The notes: a model not told the origin generated them from the sequence alone. A stretch of DNA of 64,000 bases from Dyella sp. S184 (GCF_009766065.1 NZ_LMUE01000005.1:186001-250000), one strand, 5' to 3'. Numbered from the stretch's first letter, positions 33,280 to 43,452 are shown. Numbers and translations: made by a program.

Positions 33280-35337
33280 GTGAGCGAGATAGACGATATC
33301 AAGCGCCGGCGGTTCCTGAAAATGACGGCAGGGGCGGCGGGCGGATTGACGGTCATGTCCATGTTGCCGCCGGCTATCCGCCAGGCACTGGCGACACCTG
33401 CAGCCAGCCTGACCGGCACCATCAACGACGTGCAGCACGTCGTGATTTTCATGCAGGAAAATCGTGCGTTCGATCATTATTACGGCAGCCGGCCCGGCGT
33501 GCGCGGTTTCAACGATCCCGTACCGCCGCCGTTGCCAAGCACCACGTTGACGGCGAATAACGTTTGGCACCAACCCTACACCGGCAATGCCGCGGGTTAC
33601 ATGCTGCCGTTCCACATGGATACGACGGCGACCAGCGCCACTTGCGTGGCCGCGTCGTCGATGGGCTTTACCGTCGATACGGAAATGGTCAATGGCGGCA
33701 AGTTCAATGCCTGGAACACGGCGCGCTCGGCCGGCATGGGCATGGGGTTCTATGATCGCAACGACCTGCCGTTCTACTACGCGCTGGCCGACAACTTCAC
33801 CATCTGCGACCAGTACTTCAGCTCCACCCTGACCGACACCAATCCGAATCGCCTGTTCTTGTTCACCGGCTGCAACGGTCTCTCGGTAGGTCAGACGCCG
33901 ATACTGGACGACACGGAATCCAGCTCGGGCTGGACCTGGACGACCTATGCCGAGCGGCTGCAGTCGGCCGGCATCACCTGGAAGGTTTATCAGGAAACCG
34001 ACAATTTCGACGATAACGCGCTGGCGTGGTTCGCCAATTTCAAGAAAGCCGCCTCCGGATCGGCGCTCTACGACCAGGGCATGGCCACGGTAGCCAACAT
34101 CGTGACGGCCTTCCAGAGCGACGTTACCAACAACGCGTTGCCGCAGGTATCGTGGATCGTCGCACCCAGCACACTATCCGAACATCCGAGCTACCAGCCA
34201 CCGGATGGTGAAAACCTCACGGCACAACTGATTGCAGCGCTGGCCTCCAATCCCAGCGTTTACGCCAACACCGTCTTCATCCTCAACTACGACGAGAACG
34301 GCGGATTTTTCGATCACATCCCGCCGCCGTGCCCGCCTTCGGACATCCTGAGTGGTAAATCAACCGTCAGCACGTCCGGCGAGCTGACCACGGTCAACGA
34401 ATCGGGCGATACCATCAGCTCTTCGCCGATCGGCCTTGGCTTCCGCGTACCGATGATCATCATTTCGCCGTGGACGTACGGCGGCCGGGTGTGTTCGCAG
34501 GTGTTCGACCATACCTCGGTATTGCAATTCCTCGAGCAGCGCTTCGGTGTCACCGAGCCCAACATCAGTGCCTGGCGCCGCGCGGTCTGCGGCAATCTCA
34601 CCTCGGCATTCAATTTCAGTGGCGACAATACGGCTTGGCCGAGTCTGCCTTCGACCGCGGGCTACACCGCACAGTCGAGCACGGAATGCTCCTCGCTGCC
34701 CACCCCGACGGTACCGACCACGCAGGCCATGCCCACAGGTGAATCGGGTACCTATCCGGCGTGCGCGCTTCCATACATTCTGGATGCGCAAGGCAGCATC
34801 AACACCTCGGCAAACCAGTTCGACATCAATTTCATCAACAACGGTACGGTTGGCGCGGTATTTCAGGTTTACGCATTCAACCGCAGTAGTTCCACGGGTC
34901 CCTGGACCTACACCGTGGGTGCCGCAGACAGCGTTTCCGATTACTGGAATGGCAGTATCTTTAGCGGTGGCACCTACGCGCTGGAAGTGCATGGGCCCAA
35001 TGGCTTCCTGCGCCATTGGCAGGGCAGCGCCAAGTCGGCTTCGGTGATGCCCGAAACACAGATCACCTATAACCCCACCGGCAACAGTATTCAGCTGACC
35101 ATGACCAATGCCGGCAGCAGCAGCTGCACGATGACGGTGATCAACGGGTACAACGGCGAAGACGTGCGCATCTATACGGTGAAAGCCGGCGGTAGCGTCA
35201 GCGACACCTGGAACCTGGGCAGCAATGCCAACTGGTATGACCTCAAGGCTACGGTTGCCGGATTGAGCAACTGGTCACGACGTCTTGCCGGTCATATGGA
35301 AAACGGCTTGGCCAGTACCACCGAGCCGCCGCATTGA
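33280..35337 (+). CDS. Tat-exported phosphatidylcholine-type phospholipase C
   Basis: 685 residues from GTG 33280 (GGAG six bases upstream). A twin-arginine signal (KRRRFLKMTAGAAGG, residues ~8-22) precedes a phosphoesterase-family domain. Its landmarks are HVVIFMQENRAFDHYYGSRPGVRGFND, the STLTDTNPNR segment that holds the family's nucleophile, ILNYDENGGFFDHIPPP, and FDHTSVLQFLEQRFG. Two C-terminal ~80-residue repeats match the bacterial phospholipase C C-terminal domain (GTVGAVFQVYAFNRSS; SSCTMTVINGYNGEDVRIYTV). It hydrolyses phosphatidylcholine or sphingomyelin outside the cytoplasm, releasing phosphocholine. An upstream in-frame ATG at 33172 would bury the Tat signal. Confidence 0.9.
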   Translation: MSEIDDIKRRRFLKMTAGAAGGLTVMSMLPPAIRQALATPAASLTGTINDVQHVVIFMQENRAFDHYYGSRPGVRGFNDPVPPPLPSTTLTANNVWHQPYTGNAAGYMLPFHMDTTATSATCVAASSMGFTVDTEMVNGGKFNAWNTARSAGMGMGFYDRNDLPFYYALADNFTICDQYFSSTLTDTNPNRLFLFTGCNGLSVGQTPILDDTESSSGWTWTTYAERLQSAGITWKVYQETDNFDDNALAWFANFKKAASGSALYDQGMATVANIVTAFQSDVTNNALPQVSWIVAPSTLSEHPSYQPPDGENLTAQLIAALASNPSVYANTVFILNYDENGGFFDHIPPPCPPSDILSGKSTVSTSGELTTVNESGDTISSSPIGLGFRVPMIIISPWTYGGRVCSQVFDHTSVLQFLEQRFGVTEPNISAWRRAVCGNLTSAFNFSGDNTAWPSLPSTAGYTAQSSTECSSLPTPTVPTTQAMPTGESGTYPACALPYILDAQGSINTSANQFDINFINNGTVGAVFQVYAFNRSSSTGPWTYTVGAADSVSDYWNGSIFSGGTYALEVHGPNGFLRHWQGSAKSASVMPETQITYNPTGNSIQLTMTNAGSSSCTMTVINGYNGEDVRIYTVKAGGSVSDTWNLGSNANWYDLKATVAGLSNWSRRLAGHMENGLASTTEPPH

Positions 35338-35997
35338 GTCATGGTCCATCAGCAGCACGCAAGATGCCGCTGGTCCGCCTTCCGGTGTGACACCCGTTCC
35401 TCGTTCGATGTCGTGCATACCACTTCCCTGGGTTGTCTAGGTCCCGTCATGGCAGCAGCACGCGAGCCTGCTGGAATGCCTGGCACGGAACGATAGACAA
35501 CACGGCACGATGCTGCTCTCGCTGATTCGCCATACCGCTTCGATTCGTCGGGGGAACACTTTGTACACGGCGGCATGCGTCAGGCGGGGGCGCATTGCCA
35601 ACGGGTGCTTCGGAGTTGATGCGCTAGCGCCACGTAGGGCGGCGGCGTATCGACAGCCACCTGGATCGGTCGATCTAGATAAGTAGCCCTGGATGTCGCA
35701 TCCGCGAAGTCGCGACGCAATACCCGCACAACATGCATGCAATGAGACTCAGTTGAAATACAGGGGCCATCACCAGCAAGGCGGGCCTAGGGGAACGCTT
35801 GAAACCAATCACTTAGCTCAAGGGCGCTTTATGGCGTTGCTTCGCGCTCCAGCACGCCTTGCGCTACCTGCGGCAACAGTTGCCAGCACAACCCAATGAC
35901 TCCACAACCGCCCATGTCGTCAGCGGCGCTGCCCGCGCCGCCCGTGGCTGACGCCGTGCTGTTGTGACACTCAGCTACAGACCATCTGGAGAGACCC
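35338..35997. other. Long intergenic region upstream of the second TonB receptor
   Basis: 660 bases without a supported gene. It contains the GTTGTCTAG/ATAGACAAC pair (35432-35501) and a lone palindrome ATCTAGAT (35672-35679). The rest holds short frames without ribosome sites. It presumably carries the promoter of the receptor/sulfotransferase operon. Confidence 0.5.
35432..35501. promoter_or_regulatory. Second inverted GTTGTCTAG...ATAGACAAC pair
   Basis: Arms at 35432-35440 and 35493-35501 with 52 bases between. The first ten bases (GTTGTCTAGG) equal those of the pair at 33071, and both pairs contain CTGGAAT in the middle in the same orientation. It lies between the phospholipase and the TonB receptor genes. 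Confidence 0.5.
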
Positions 35998-38670
35998 TTG
36001 AAAGTCAATAAGATCGCCTTCGCGGTGCTGACTGCGCTCGTTGCATGCCGCGCGTCCTATGCCGCTGAAGACAACACCCCATTCACCAACAGCGCCCCGA
36101 CCGCCGCCGCGCTCAGCGCTACGTCGCCCGCGGCAACCTCGGCCGCGGCGGCACCGGCCACGGCCGACCCGTCCAACGTGAACACGCTGCAGACGGTTAC
36201 CGTCACCGCGCAGCACACCACCCAAGACATCCAGGCCGTGCCGATCACGATTCAGGCATTCACCGGCACGACGTTGCAACAGTTGAACATCGCGTCATTC
36301 GATGACCTGATCAAATACCTGCCCAACGTGACCTTCGCCGCGAACGGGCCGGGCCAGGGCAACATCTACATGCGTGGCCTGAGCACCGGCTTCCTCGGCA
36401 ACCAGTCCAGCGCGACCATCGCACCGTTCCCGAACGTGGCCGTCTATCTGGACGACCAGTCCATGCAGTTCCCGGCGCGCAACCTCGACATCTACATGGC
36501 CGACATGGAACGCGTCGAAGTACTCGAAGGCCCGCAGGGTACCCTGTTCGGCGGTGGCGCCGAGGCCGGCGCGGTGCGCTACATCACCAACAAGCCGAAT
36601 CTCGACAAGGTCAGCGGCAGCATCGAAGCCAGCACCGGCATCACCGCCGGCGGCGCCCCGAACAATTCCGCCAACGCGGTGCTGAACCTGCCGATCGTTC
36701 CCGGTACGTTCGCTGTGCGTGCCGTGATCTACAACGATCATCAGGGTGGCTACATCGACAACGTGCCGAGCACGTTCACGCGCCTGCCCACCGACGGCGG
36801 CGGTGCGATGGCTCCTTACGTGGCTGCCGGCGGCACCCCGGTTGCCAACAACTACAGCGTCGCGCAGAACAACTGGAATCCGGTCGACTATAAAGGTGCC
36901 CGCGTGTCCGGGCTGTGGAAGATCAACGACAACTGGAACTTCCTGATCGCCGAGAGCTACCAGAACATGGATGCCAACGGCCAGGCCTCGACGTACCCAG
37001 TCGGTGCGGATGGCCAGAAGCTCGGCACCAATCAGATCACCGACTTCGTGCCGGCCTGGAATAATGACCACTACACCAACACCACCTGGACGTTGAACGG
37101 CGAGATCAGCGACGACCTGTCGCTGGTTTACACCGGCGGCTACACCAATCGCCGCATCAGCGAGCAGCAGGATTACACCAATTACGCGCGTAGCGCCGGC
37201 GGCATGTATTACCAATGCACCGGCACTTCAGCGGGCCTCTCCAGCGCCGGCAAGCCGACCTGCTATTCGCCGAATGGCTACTGGAACGACAAGGTGTCCA
37301 GCACGCACCAGAGCCACGAGTTGCGCCTGAGCACACCGGAAGACGATCGCCTGCGTTTCCTTGGCGGCCTGTACTACGAAGATTTCAACATCGACGACCA
37401 CATGGCCTTCGATTACTTGACCATTCCGTCGTGCACACCGGGAAATCTTGCGACCGCACAAGCCGGTGGTGCGCCCTGCGTAGCCAACGCGCAGTCCTCG
37501 CCGGGCGTCAACGAGCCCGTTGGCACGGCTTTCGGCGAAAACGCACAACGTGGCTACAAGCAGGAAGCGGCGTTCGGCTCGATGTCGTATGACATCCTCC
37601 CGGATGTGCTGACCGCGACGGTCGGCACGCGTTACTACCATTACTCCGAGTGGCAGACCGGCACCGAGTTCTATACCACCACCGCCCAGGTAAACGTGCC
37701 CAATGGCACCTATGTGGGCGATGACACGGTGATGAACTACCACAAGACGTATAACGGCTTTAAGAGCAATGCAAACCTGGTGTGGCACATCACGCCGGAC
37801 ACGATGGTGTACTACACCTTCTCGCAGGGCTTCCGTCCGGGTGGTTTCAACCGCACGTCTTCGGACGTGGCGAAGCTCGATGGCGAGGCGCAGTACAAGA
37901 AGCCGCTCAGCTACGCGCCCGACACGCTGACCAACAACGAAATCGGCTTCAAGACCCAATTCTTCGATGACCGCCTTCAGCTCAATGGCTCACTGTATGA
38001 CATGCGGTGGGACAACGTGCAGATGCAGTTCTTCAACCCGTTGGTGCTGGGTAACACCACCTTCGCGGTCAACGGTCCGAACTACAAGGTTCAGGGCATG
38101 GAGCTGCAATTCCAGGGGCGCATTACCGATGGCCTGACCCTCATGGGCGCGGGTTCACTCAACCATTCCAAACAGACCAACTCGCCGTGCCTGGTCAACA
38201 ATATTCCGGGGTCGGCCGGCTACAACACGTGCATCGTCGAAACCGGAGCCGTCGGCGACGTGGCGTCGTTCGCCAATCCGTTCGGCGAAGTGGGCAGCAC
38301 GCCGGCATTCTCGCCCCGCTCGCAGTTCAATCTGCGCCTGCGTTACGACTGGACGTTCGGCGACGGCATGAAGGCGTTCTGGCAGGTTGGCGCAAACCGC
38401 ACCGGTTCGATGTACAACCAGCCGGCAACCTATCCCAGCGGCACAGGCGTGACGGATATCACCACGGTGGAGCTGCGTTACCTGCAGGCCGCCTACACCA
38501 CCGTCGACGCATCGCTGGGCGTGGCCAAGGACAACTGGAACGTGTCGCTTTACGGCACCAATCTGAACAACAGTCACGCCAGCGTGTTTACGTCCTCGGC
38601 CGAGTTCATCGAGTCGCAGGTACCGATCCGTCCGCGTGTGATCGGCGTGAAGGTGGGCTTCAAGTTCTAG
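35998..38670 (+). CDS. TonB-dependent outer-membrane receptor (paired with copy-2 sulfotransferase)
   Basis: 890 residues from TTG 35998; the rare start is supported by GGAGAG seven bases upstream and by the signal peptide it opens (KVNKIAFAVLTALVACRASYA). An Ala/Thr-rich linker leads to the plug (LQTVTVTAQHTTQDIQAVPITI, then RVEVLEGPQGTLFGGGAEAGAVRYITNKP) and a barrel ending VGVKVGFKF-like (GVKVGFKF). It is clearly related to the receptor at 16193. The TPR-sulfotransferase gene follows within 95 bases, probably in one operon. The ligand is unknown; the neighbourhood suggests a phosphorus-containing or lipid-derived compound. Confidence 0.94.
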   Translation: MKVNKIAFAVLTALVACRASYAAEDNTPFTNSAPTAAALSATSPAATSAAAAPATADPSNVNTLQTVTVTAQHTTQDIQAVPITIQAFTGTTLQQLNIASFDDLIKYLPNVTFAANGPGQGNIYMRGLSTGFLGNQSSATIAPFPNVAVYLDDQSMQFPARNLDIYMADMERVEVLEGPQGTLFGGGAEAGAVRYITNKPNLDKVSGSIEASTGITAGGAPNNSANAVLNLPIVPGTFAVRAVIYNDHQGGYIDNVPSTFTRLPTDGGGAMAPYVAAGGTPVANNYSVAQNNWNPVDYKGARVSGLWKINDNWNFLIAESYQNMDANGQASTYPVGADGQKLGTNQITDFVPAWNNDHYTNTTWTLNGEISDDLSLVYTGGYTNRRISEQQDYTNYARSAGGMYYQCTGTSAGLSSAGKPTCYSPNGYWNDKVSSTHQSHELRLSTPEDDRLRFLGGLYYEDFNIDDHMAFDYLTIPSCTPGNLATAQAGGAPCVANAQSSPGVNEPVGTAFGENAQRGYKQEAAFGSMSYDILPDVLTATVGTRYYHYSEWQTGTEFYTTTAQVNVPNGTYVGDDTVMNYHKTYNGFKSNANLVWHITPDTMVYYTFSQGFRPGGFNRTSSDVAKLDGEAQYKKPLSYAPDTLTNNEIGFKTQFFDDRLQLNGSLYDMRWDNVQMQFFNPLVLGNTTFAVNGPNYKVQGMELQFQGRITDGLTLMGAGSLNHSKQTNSPCLVNNIPGSAGYNTCIVETGAVGDVASFANPFGEVGSTPAFSPRSQFNLRLRYDWTFGDGMKAFWQVGANRTGSMYNQPATYPSGTGVTDITTVELRYLQAAYTTVDASLGVAKDNWNVSLYGTNLNNSHASVFTSSAEFIESQVPIRPRVIGVKVGFKF

Positions 38671-38764
38671 GCGCTCATCTCGCGCGAAGTCGATGCAAAT
38701 AGAATGGGGGTGGGCTGGACGCCCGCCCCCACTAGTAATGGTTCTCCTTGTTCCTGTGAACGCT

Positions 38765-40765
38765 ATGGCAACCGACCCAAACCTTTCGTCGCTGGAGCTT
38801 CAGCTGCAGCGCATCCGTCAGTTGCAGGTGGACGGGCAGCACGCGTTCGCCTTGCCGGCCGCCCAGGCGTTGCTGGCCGAGGTACCCGATCATGTCGAAG
38901 TGCTCTATCTGGTAGCCCGCAGCCAGCGTTACCTGGGACAGATCGACGCTGCGTTGCAAACGCTGGCGCGCATGGAACAGCAATATCCTCATTACAGCCG
39001 TATGCACGAAGAGCGCGGCCACTGTTACGTGGTGCGACGCCATGCGCCGCGCGCGATCGACGCGCTGCTGCGTGCGGTCAACATCAACCCGGCGCTGCCT
39101 TCGAGCTGGAACCTGCTCGAAGGGCTCTACCGCATGACGGGCGATAGCGCCAACGCGGCGACCGCCGCCGCGCACGTCGCCACGCTCAAGCGCCTGGCGC
39201 CCGAGGTCGTGCGCGCGACCAGCCATTTTTCGGATGGCGAACTGGAACCTGCCGAACAGATCATCCGGGCCTATCTGCTCAAAGCCGGCAACGATGTCGA
39301 GGCGATGCGCTTGCTCGCCCGCATCGGCCTGAAGCGCGACGTACTCGACGATGCCGAAACCCTGCTCGCCGCCGTGCTGAAGCTTGCCCCGGATTATCGG
39401 GCGGCACGCTACGACTATGCCTGCGTACTGCTCGAGCGACACCTGTACCAGCGTGCCTGCGAGGAGGCCGAGAAGCTGCTTGCCCGCGAGCCCGAGCATC
39501 TCGATTACCGGGCGCTCTACGCCAGCGCGAGCGTCGGCTTGGGAGAACACGATCGCGCCATCACGTTGTACCGGAAGCTGCTGCAAGAGCTGCCCGGCGC
39601 GGCCGACCTGCATCTGTCGCTCGCCCATTCGCTGAAGACGCAGGGACGGCAGGCGGAAGCGATCGAGGCCTATCGCGCCGCTGCTGCCGCTCGCCCGGAT
39701 TTTGGTGATGCTTACTGGAGTCTGGCGAATCTGAAAACGTATCGTTTCGCCGATGCGGAGATCGCCCGCATGCGCGCCGCCGAAGCAGCACCGGCCACGC
39801 AGCCCGTCGATCGTCAGCATCTGTGCTTCGCGCTCGGCAAGGCGTTCGAGGACCGTGGTGATTACGCCGAATCGTGGCGTTATTACAGCCAGGGCAACGC
39901 GCTCAAGCGGTCCGAGAGCCGCTACCGCGCCGAGATCATCGAAACCAACACACGCCAGCAGATCGAAGTCTGCACGCGCGAGTTCATCGCCAGCCGCAAA
40001 GGCGTTGGCGATCAGCGCCCGGACCCAATCTTCATCGTCGGGTTGCCGCGCGCCGGTTCCACCTTGATCGAGCAAATACTGGCATCCCATTCGCGCGTCG
40101 AAGGCACCCATGAGTTGGGCGAGATCCCACGCATGGTGCTCGACCTGCAAGGACGGGATCTCGACCTCGGCAACCCGCGTTATCCGGGCATCCTGGCAGA
40201 GCTCGCGCCCGAGGATTTTCTGCGACTCGGTGAAAAGTACCTGGACGATACCCGCATCTATCGCGGCAACAAGCCGTACTTCATCGACAAGATGCCGAAC
40301 AACTTCCGGCATATCGGCCTGATCCATCTGATCCTGCCCAACGCGAAGATTATCGACGTACGGCGCGAACCGATTGCCTGCTGTTTCAGCAACCTGAAAC
40401 AGCTGTTTGCCACGGGCCAGGAATTCACCTACAGCGTCGAAGACATCGCGCGGTACTACCGCACCTATCTCGATCTCATGCAACATTGGAGCGAGGTGTT
40501 GCCGGGTCACGTGTTGCGTGTCCAGCATGAGGACGTCGTCGAGGATCTCGAGAGCAATGTGCGGCGGATTCTCGATTTCTGCGGACTGGCATTCGAACCG
40601 TCCTGCCTGGAGTTCCACAAGACTGCGCGCAGCGTGCGCACGGCCAGCTCGGAACAGGTCCGTCAGCCGATCTTCCGCGACGCGATGGATCAATGGACGA
40701 AATACGAGGCCTGGCTGGGTCCGCTGAAGGAAGCGCTCGGCAGCGCGTTGGCGGCCTATCGCTGA
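38765..40765 (+). CDS. TPR-repeat sulfotransferase (copy 2)
   Basis: 666 residues from ATG 38765 (an in-frame ATG at 38738 is possible; neither has a strong Shine-Dalgarno). TPR-like repeats cover residues ~10-400. The sulfotransferase domain starts PIFIVGLPRAGSTLIEQILASHS at ~420 and includes FIDKMPNNFRHIGLIHLILPNAKII, DVRREPIACCFSNLKQLF, and the ending VRTASSEQVRQPIF. Domain order, length and many segments match the copy at 14128, so the two are paralogs. Here the receptor gene comes first. No export signal, so it is expected to act in the cytosol with PAPS; the target is unknown. Confidence 0.88.
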   Translation: MATDPNLSSLELQLQRIRQLQVDGQHAFALPAAQALLAEVPDHVEVLYLVARSQRYLGQIDAALQTLARMEQQYPHYSRMHEERGHCYVVRRHAPRAIDALLRAVNINPALPSSWNLLEGLYRMTGDSANAATAAAHVATLKRLAPEVVRATSHFSDGELEPAEQIIRAYLLKAGNDVEAMRLLARIGLKRDVLDDAETLLAAVLKLAPDYRAARYDYACVLLERHLYQRACEEAEKLLAREPEHLDYRALYASASVGLGEHDRAITLYRKLLQELPGAADLHLSLAHSLKTQGRQAEAIEAYRAAAAARPDFGDAYWSLANLKTYRFADAEIARMRAAEAAPATQPVDRQHLCFALGKAFEDRGDYAESWRYYSQGNALKRSESRYRAEIIETNTRQQIEVCTREFIASRKGVGDQRPDPIFIVGLPRAGSTLIEQILASHSRVEGTHELGEIPRMVLDLQGRDLDLGNPRYPGILAELAPEDFLRLGEKYLDDTRIYRGNKPYFIDKMPNNFRHIGLIHLILPNAKIIDVRREPIACCFSNLKQLFATGQEFTYSVEDIARYYRTYLDLMQHWSEVLPGHVLRVQHEDVVEDLESNVRRILDFCGLAFEPSCLEFHKTARSVRTASSEQVRQPIFRDAMDQWTKYEAWLGPLKEALGSALAAYR

Positions 40766-40966
40766 TCCATGGCCGACGGAGCGCTGGCATGGGAATGCGA
40801 AATGCCGAGTCCACGACCGAGGCGAAGCGGTGTGAGCCTAACGTCGACCGCAAGCCACGCCATAATCAAAGTTGTCATCTGCAACTGCAAACATGTTTGA
40901 GATGCTGGATAGCCTGCGCCACGAGAGGTCCGTGGACAGTTCAAGCACTGACTACCGGGATACTTG

Positions 40967-43393
40967 ATGAAACCTCGTTTATTGGCACTGGCCGGCTTGG
41001 CTGCACTCATGTCCCTGACCGCTTGCGTTGGCGCACCTACCTCGACAAACCCTGCGAACCATCGCGTGAGCGGTGTTGTGGGCAGCAATGTGCCGCTGGT
41101 TGGCGTGCCGGTGACAGCCACGGACAGTGCAGGGAATCGCACGCTATCGAGCGTGACGGACGCACATGGCCATTTCACGATCGTGTTGAAGGGTGCCGGG
41201 CCCGTCGTGCTTACCGCACCGTTCAACGATAGCGACGGCACACCAGTCACGTTGTCAGCGGTGATCGTTCCATCGCTTGACGGTGCGATGGAGCCCATCG
41301 TGGCAAATCTGAATCCGCTGACCTCGTTGCTGACCCAGCGCGTGCTGGGTGTGGTGCTTCATGACGCACCGAGCACGGCACAAATGACCGCGGCCGGCAT
41401 TTCCATCGGACGTATTGCCCAGGCGAACAGGGACGTGAGCGGCGTCCTGCAGCCGCTGTTCACGTCACTTCACCTACCGGTGCATGCCGTTGCCGATCCG
41501 ATCGGTGACCCGTCCTACCAGACGAATGCGCAGAGCCCGCTGGGCAATTTGTTCGCGGTCACGCGCTTCAATGTGTACGACGGCACGGTTGCTGTCGGCA
41601 GCGATGAGGACCGCACGGTTGTCTCGATTCCTGCCAGCGGTGCTTTGTCTGCCCCCGTGTCGGCCAGGGCGGTGGCATCGGCCGCGGCGCTGGCCGAAGG
41701 GCCGACGACAACGCCTATCCAACACGTGATCGTCATCATCGGCGAGAACCAGAGCCTCGACGGTCTGTTCGGCGGTTATGTCCCACCGCCGGGCCAGACG
41801 ATCAGAAATCTGTTGTCCGAAGGCATCATCCAGGCCGATGGCACGCCGGGGCCAAACTTCAGCGTGACGGCGCAGTACAAGGGTGCGGTTCAAACCGGGT
41901 ACTCCATCGATCCCGCTCGCGCCGGCGCCTACGGCACGTTGCCGCAACCGAAGACGATCGGTGAGCTGGATCCGGTTACGTTTCAGACCGCTGGCGGGCT
42001 TCCCGATAATCGTTTCCCTGCGACTCTGCCCAATGGCCCGTTTCAGATCACCCGATACGTGCCGTACAGCGCGACGGGCGCGGCCGTCGTGACCGGAGAT
42101 CCGGTGCACCGTTTCTTCCAGATGTGGCAGCAGACCGGCGGTGACAACCGCAGACACGACATGTTCACCTGGGTGGCTGCCGCGACCGGAATGGGCGGTG
42201 ACAGCAAAGGCGTCACGCCAGCCAACCCGGCCCAGGGTGGCGAGCTGATGGGCTTCATGAACATGTCGACCGGTGATGCTCCGCTGTTCCATGCGTTGGC
42301 GCAGACATTCGCCCTCGGCGACAACTACCATCAGTCCGTGATGGGTGGCACCGGCGACAATTTCTTCTCGATGGCCACGGCAGACATGCCTTACTTCAAC
42401 AAGGACGGGATGATCGCCGCGCCACCGGCGAACCAGATCGAGAATCCGAACCCGATGCCGGGTACCGCGAACTTCTATGTCCAGGATGGGTATGAAGGCG
42501 GCTCTTACGTGAAGTGCTCCGACCCCGGGCAACCTGGCGTAGGCAGCATCCTCGCGTTCCTGCGCGCGAAGCACATCGAAAGCAAATGTGCGCCCGACGC
42601 GTATTACCTGGTGAACAATTACGATCCGGGCTATGACATCGATGGCAAGGTCCAGCCGATCGGTCCGAACAACTACACTTATCCGCCGCAGCGCGTGCCC
42701 ACCATTGCGCAAGCGCTGGCACGCAAAGGCGTGACGTGGAAATGGTATACCGGCGGGCGCGATCCGGCGGATCTCGCGGCCGACGCTGCGACCATGCATC
42801 TGCCCCCGGCGAAGGCGCAAATGGAGCAGTACAACAACATCGGCGATCCGCTGGTGGGATCGGCCGAGGTGATGACGAATACGGCGCTGAAGGCCAGGCT
42901 CGCCGGATTGACCACGTTCTTTGACGACATCGCGAATCACGCCTTGCCCGCGGTTTCGTTCGTGGTACCGAAGAATCTCGATAGCGGACACCCCGGCTAT
43001 TCGGCACCGGCGAGCTATGAGGCCTTCCTGCGGACGATCTTGGCCAAAGTCCAGGCAGACCCGGCGCTATGGGCGCATACGGCGATCCTGATAACCACCG
43101 ACGAAGGCGGCGGCCACTTCGATACCGGTTATATCCAGAGCCTGGATTTCTTCGGTGACGGTCCGCGTATTCCCATGCTGGTGGTGTCGCCTTATGCCCG
43201 CCGAGGCACGGTCGAACATACCTACTACGATCATGCCTCGGTGCTGAAATTCATCGAGCGCAACTGGCGCATGCCGCCGCTGTCGACACGCAGCCGCGAC
43301 ACCTTGCCGAACCCGGTGACCTTGGCGGCGCATCCATACCAGCCGATCAATACGCCGGCCGTGGGTGACCTGATGTCGATGTTCGATTTCTGA
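40967..43393 (+). CDS. Phosphoesterase-family lipoprotein (acid phosphatase/phospholipase C-like)
   Basis: 808 residues from ATG 40967 (GGGA six bases upstream). A lipoprotein signal with lipobox LTAC (Cys at ~20) is followed by V, so an outer-membrane location is expected. Residues ~30-110 look like a carboxypeptidase-regulatory-type beta sandwich (HRVSGVVGSNVPLVGVPVTATDSAGN). From ~250 the phosphoesterase domain begins (IQHVIVIIGENQSLDGLFGGY), with VMGGTGDNFFSMATAD, AILITTDEGGGHFDTGY and YYDHASVLKFIERNW. This is the AcpA/PLC superfamily without the PLC C-terminal repeats, so it is a phosphatase or phosphodiesterase of unknown substrate. A diheme peroxidase follows 60 bases later. Confidence 0.88.
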   Translation: MKPRLLALAGLAALMSLTACVGAPTSTNPANHRVSGVVGSNVPLVGVPVTATDSAGNRTLSSVTDAHGHFTIVLKGAGPVVLTAPFNDSDGTPVTLSAVIVPSLDGAMEPIVANLNPLTSLLTQRVLGVVLHDAPSTAQMTAAGISIGRIAQANRDVSGVLQPLFTSLHLPVHAVADPIGDPSYQTNAQSPLGNLFAVTRFNVYDGTVAVGSDEDRTVVSIPASGALSAPVSARAVASAAALAEGPTTTPIQHVIVIIGENQSLDGLFGGYVPPPGQTIRNLLSEGIIQADGTPGPNFSVTAQYKGAVQTGYSIDPARAGAYGTLPQPKTIGELDPVTFQTAGGLPDNRFPATLPNGPFQITRYVPYSATGAAVVTGDPVHRFFQMWQQTGGDNRRHDMFTWVAAATGMGGDSKGVTPANPAQGGELMGFMNMSTGDAPLFHALAQTFALGDNYHQSVMGGTGDNFFSMATADMPYFNKDGMIAAPPANQIENPNPMPGTANFYVQDGYEGGSYVKCSDPGQPGVGSILAFLRAKHIESKCAPDAYYLVNNYDPGYDIDGKVQPIGPNNYTYPPQRVPTIAQALARKGVTWKWYTGGRDPADLAADAATMHLPPAKAQMEQYNNIGDPLVGSAEVMTNTALKARLAGLTTFFDDIANHALPAVSFVVPKNLDSGHPGYSAPASYEAFLRTILAKVQADPALWAHTAILITTDEGGGHFDTGYIQSLDFFGDGPRIPMLVVSPYARRGTVEHTYYDHASVLKFIERNWRMPPLSTRSRDTLPNPVTLAAHPYQPINTPAVGDLMSMFDF

Positions 43394-43452
43394 ATGCAGC
43401 GGAGGCTTCGCATGACGGCAAACTTCCATTCCATCCTTGGCTGAGCGACGCG

